From Algoriphagus sp. (GTDB lineage: Bacteria > Bacteroidota > Bacteroidia > Cytophagales > Cyclobacteriaceae), in the NCBI GenBank assembly GCA_023255285.1, contig JALRIY010000082.1, forward strand, positions 1 through 9,372: 9,372 nt of DNA, written 5' to 3'. A program made the translations under genes and the position numbers. Below are positions 7,200-9,372 of the stretch, piece by piece; position 1 is the stretch's first letter; every line of letters starts with the position of its first letter. The notes under the pieces are model-generated. The model ran no database searches, had not been told where the DNA came from, and was given only the letters and a program-made list of their open reading frames with translations.

Positions 7200-8923
7200 G
7201 TAATTTAGATTGGATTGTATTATTTCTGACATTGGTATCCATCGTTGTTTATGGTATCTACAAAACCCGTGGAAAAAAAAGTTTAGAAACCTACCTCAAG
7301 GGAAACACAGCGAATTGGTGGACAATTGGGCTCTCCATTATGGCTACCCAAGCCTCTGCTATCACTTTTTTAAGTACTCCAGGACAGGCTTATGAGGATG
7401 GAATGCGCTTTATCCAATTTTATTTTGGCTTGCCAGTAGCTATGATCGTTATCTCGGTGAGTTTTGTCCCCATCTATTACAAGTTGAAGGTCTATACAGC
7501 CTATGAGTATTTAGAGAACCGATTCGACCTAAAAACTAGGACCCTTACCGCCTTGTTATTTATCGTGCAGCGAGGGCTTGCAGCAGGCATAACGATTTAT
7601 GCCCCAGCAATAATCTTATCCACTTTATTGGGATGGAATCTTACATGGACTAATCTGTTTATAGGGGTGTTGGTTATAGGGTATACCGTATCAGGAGGAA
7701 CTGAAGCGGTTTCAATCACCCAAAAGCAGCAAATGGCAGTCATGATGGGTGGGATGCTTTTGGCAGGGGTAATGGTAATTCAACTATTGCCTATTTCATT
7801 GCAGGAGGCATTGCAAGTGGCAGGAAAGATGGACAAACTGAATGTGGTCAACTTTGAATTTGACGTAGCAGATCGTTATTCCTTTTGGTCTGGAATGACC
7901 GCAGCTGTTTTTTTATTTTTGAGTTATTTTGGTACCGATCAAAGTCAGGTCCAAAGGTATCTTTCGGGTCAAACCTTGACTCAAAGTCGAATAGGATTGT
8001 TGATGAATGGATTTTTAAAGATTCCCATGCAGTTTTTAATTCTTTTCATCGGGGTTTTAGTTTTTGTTTTTTATCAATTTGTAACCCCACCAGTACATTT
8101 CAATCGGGTACAAACGGAAGCTCTACGGCAAAGTGAATATGGATCAGAATTTGTTCAATTGGAACAAACTTACCAAGCAAATTTTGATTCTTCCAAGCAG
8201 ATTTATACACATCTCTTGACGTCAATCAATCAAGACAAAATGGGATCCACGGAAGTGCTGACCAGTACTTTGAAAAGTTTGAAGTCCGAACAACAGAAAA
8301 TCCGAGAAGATGTAAAATCCTTGCTACTTACCTACGATCCTGAGACAGAAACTAGAGATACAGATTATGTATTTATGCGTTTTGTGATGGATTACTTGCC
8401 CAAAGGTGTGGTAGGTTTACTGTTTGCTGTGATTTTTGCTGCCGCTATGTCCTCTTCTTCCTCTGAGTTGAATGCACTCGGCAATACGACTACTGTTGAC
8501 CTTTACAAGCGTTCGGTAAAAAAAGAAGGTTCCGAATCTCACTATGTAATTTCATCTAAAATATTCACTGCTTTCTGGGGTTTGGGTGCAATTCTTTTTG
8601 CCACCTATGCTTCCTTGTTTGAAAATTTAATTCAAGCTGTAAACTTATTGGGATCTTTATTTTATGGAACAATCTTAGGAATATTTGTGGTTGGTTTTTT
8701 TATTAAATGGATCAAGGGGCGAGCCGTATTCTTAGGGGCTTTATTTTCACAAGCCTTAATTTTGGTCGTTCATTTTTTCAATGGAGAAGGACTTTTTGGA
8801 ATTCATTGGGACATTGGTTTTCTTTGGTACAATGTCATTGGTTGCCTTGCAGTGGTTTTGTTTGGGCTAATTATGCAGTTCGGAATTGGTACTTTAGTTA
8901 ACAAGAATTCGCTTGAAGACTAA
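7196..8923 (+). CDS. Sodium:solute symporter (SSS family)
   Basis: A 575-residue inner-membrane transporter of the LeuT fold that uses the sodium gradient to import a solute. About 13-14 hydrophobic helices are visible. Signatures include the sodium-site region of the first core helix (around residues 49-66, ATQASAITFLSTPGQAY), GTDQSQVQRYL at 246-256, and the eighth core helix, AAAMSSSSSELNALGN (about 415-428), whose small and Ser residues correspond to the Na2 site of vSGLT. Between Pro298-Pro299 and Met394 sits a roughly 94-residue soluble, Glu/Gln/Lys-rich, coiled-coil-like insertion. The ATG overlaps the stop of the upstream micro-protein by the ATGA motif, so translational coupling is expected. 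Substrate is not determinable. The association with a secreted deacetylase suggests a sugar, amino sugar or carboxylate, as for sialic acid- or hexose-type SSS members. A hairpin terminator follows seven bases after the stop. Confidence 0.93.
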   Translation: MSNLDWIVLFLTLVSIVVYGIYKTRGKKSLETYLKGNTANWWTIGLSIMATQASAITFLSTPGQAYEDGMRFIQFYFGLPVAMIVISVSFVPIYYKLKVYTAYEYLENRFDLKTRTLTALLFIVQRGLAAGITIYAPAIILSTLLGWNLTWTNLFIGVLVIGYTVSGGTEAVSITQKQQMAVMMGGMLLAGVMVIQLLPISLQEALQVAGKMDKLNVVNFEFDVADRYSFWSGMTAAVFLFLSYFGTDQSQVQRYLSGQTLTQSRIGLLMNGFLKIPMQFLILFIGVLVFVFYQFVTPPVHFNRVQTEALRQSEYGSEFVQLEQTYQANFDSSKQIYTHLLTSINQDKMGSTEVLTSTLKSLKSEQQKIREDVKSLLLTYDPETETRDTDYVFMRFVMDYLPKGVVGLLFAVIFAAAMSSSSSELNALGNTTTVDLYKRSVKKEGSESHYVISSKIFTAFWGLGAILFATYASLFENLIQAVNLLGSLFYGTILGIFVVGFFIKWIKGRAVFLGALFSQALILVVHFFNGEGLFGIHWDIGFLWYNVIGCLAVVLFGLIMQFGIGTLVNKNSLED

Positions 8924-8929
8924 TTGATT

Positions 8930-8983
8930 AATAAACAAAAAAAGAAGCCTTCGAGTAATCGAAGGCTTCTTTTTTTGTTTATT
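8930..8983. terminator. Bidirectional intrinsic terminator, perfect 25-bp stem
   Basis: Arms 8930-8954 and 8959-8983 are perfect reverse complements around a GTAA loop. The core is GAAGCCTTCGA/TCGAAGGCTTC flanked by A7 on the left and T7 on the right, so each strand ends in a T tract. It serves the symporter operon (+) and the convergent DUF2911 gene (-), whose TAA stop at 8981-8979 lies inside the stem. Confidence 0.93.
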
Positions 8984-9372
8984 TAATGGATTTGATCAAG
9001 CGATCATTTAACCCCACATAATCTATATTTTTGCCTTCTTCGGCTAATTTCTTAGAATTGCTAGCGGACTCCAAAGCTTCAGTCCTTTTGCCAAGACTCA
9101 TTTCAATTTTTGCTTGTAGGTGCAAGGTCCAATATTTTGGATCAGCAACCGTAGATTGTTTGATCCAGGTATAAGCTTGGCCAAGGTCTTTATTGGTGGT
9201 GAAGTAATAATTTGCTGCTTGGTAAAGTAAGGCAGGATTAGTCGATTGGGCATCAATTACTTGCTTTTTGATATCTGCCATGACAATTGAGTCTACCTCG
9301 GTCAGAATGGTGAATTCTACACGTGTTTGTTCCCACTTAATGGAAAGGTTTGCACTAGCATCAGTCAATTTA
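8979..9372 (-). CDS. DUF2911 family protein, C-terminal part
   Basis: The frame on the minus strand is open from the right edge (last full codon 9371-9369) to TAA at 8981-8979, giving 130 visible residues. The TTG at 9368-9366 reads as an internal Leu, not a start, since the frame continues beyond the window. The visible sequence matches the end of the DUF2911 proteins common in Bacteroidota. A beta-rich segment (residues about 1-25 visible, LTDASANLSIKWEQTRVEF) lies next to the family's typical helical C-terminus, with paired helices of TPR character (ALLYQAANYYF, QAYTWIKQS, YWTLHLQAKIEMSLGK) and a Tyr-Val-Gly-Leu-Asn ending. Full-length members are usually about 280 residues with a signal peptide, so roughly half is missing. 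Function is unknown; the family is usually predicted to be secreted. It converges on the symporter operon and shares its terminator. The family assignment is from memory of the motif pattern. Confidence 0.8.
   Translation of the reverse strand, partial: KLTDASANLSIKWEQTRVEFTILTEVDSIVMADIKKQVIDAQSTNPALLYQAANYYFTTNKDLGQAYTWIKQSTVADPKYWTLHLQAKIEMSLGKRTEALESASNSKKLAEEGKNIDYVGLNDRLIKSIK

Noticed and set aside
9366..9368. TTG as the start of the DUF2911 gene
   Set aside because: The preceding codon is open, and the Leu matches the middle of the family pattern; the real start is beyond the window.

Overview
The window looks like chromosomal DNA of a Bacteroidota, probably Cytophagales and close to Cyclobacteriaceae. 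The grounds are AT-leaning composition, start codons without Shine-Dalgarno sequences, signal peptides ending FGQ, a Bacteroidota-style GyrA, a large secreted PIG-L-type protein and a DUF2911 protein. The family-level placement is an inference from remembered protein families, not a search. No RNA gene, mobile element, integrase, CRISPR array or horizontal-transfer signature was seen. Gene density is high and no gene-free stretch exceeds 300 bases.

Layout on the + strand: (1) the 3' end of an unrecognised gene (to 590), with beta-hairpin-like sequence and an odd Cys/His-rich tail; (2) gyrA (686-3232), the complete DNA gyrase A subunit; (3) 22 bases later, a secreted TPR protein (3255-4463), probably cotranscribed with gyrA and closed by a strong intrinsic terminator (4485-4513). 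A 117-base intergenic region follows (4514-4630), with a candidate promoter and a 9-bp dyad. After it comes a tight three-gene operon: (4) an exported PIG-L-fold deacetylase-like protein with a C-terminal glutamine-amidotransferase-like domain (4631-7093); (5) a 34-codon single-span membrane micro-protein (7095-7199), starting one base after the previous stop; (6) a sodium:solute symporter (7196-8923), whose ATG overlaps the stop of the micro-protein (ATGA). A perfect 25-bp hairpin (8930-8983) terminates this operon and also the convergent gene (7) on the - strand, the C-terminal part of a DUF2911 protein that runs off the right edge.

How the genes may work together: gyrA plus the TPR gene form a housekeeping unit. 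The second operon suggests a scavenging module in which a periplasmic or outer-envelope hydrolase removes an acyl group from an amino sugar or glycoconjugate and the symporter imports the product, with the micro-protein a possible symporter accessory subunit. The substrate cannot be read from the sequence. The micro-protein/symporter coupling is the most interesting and least described element here.
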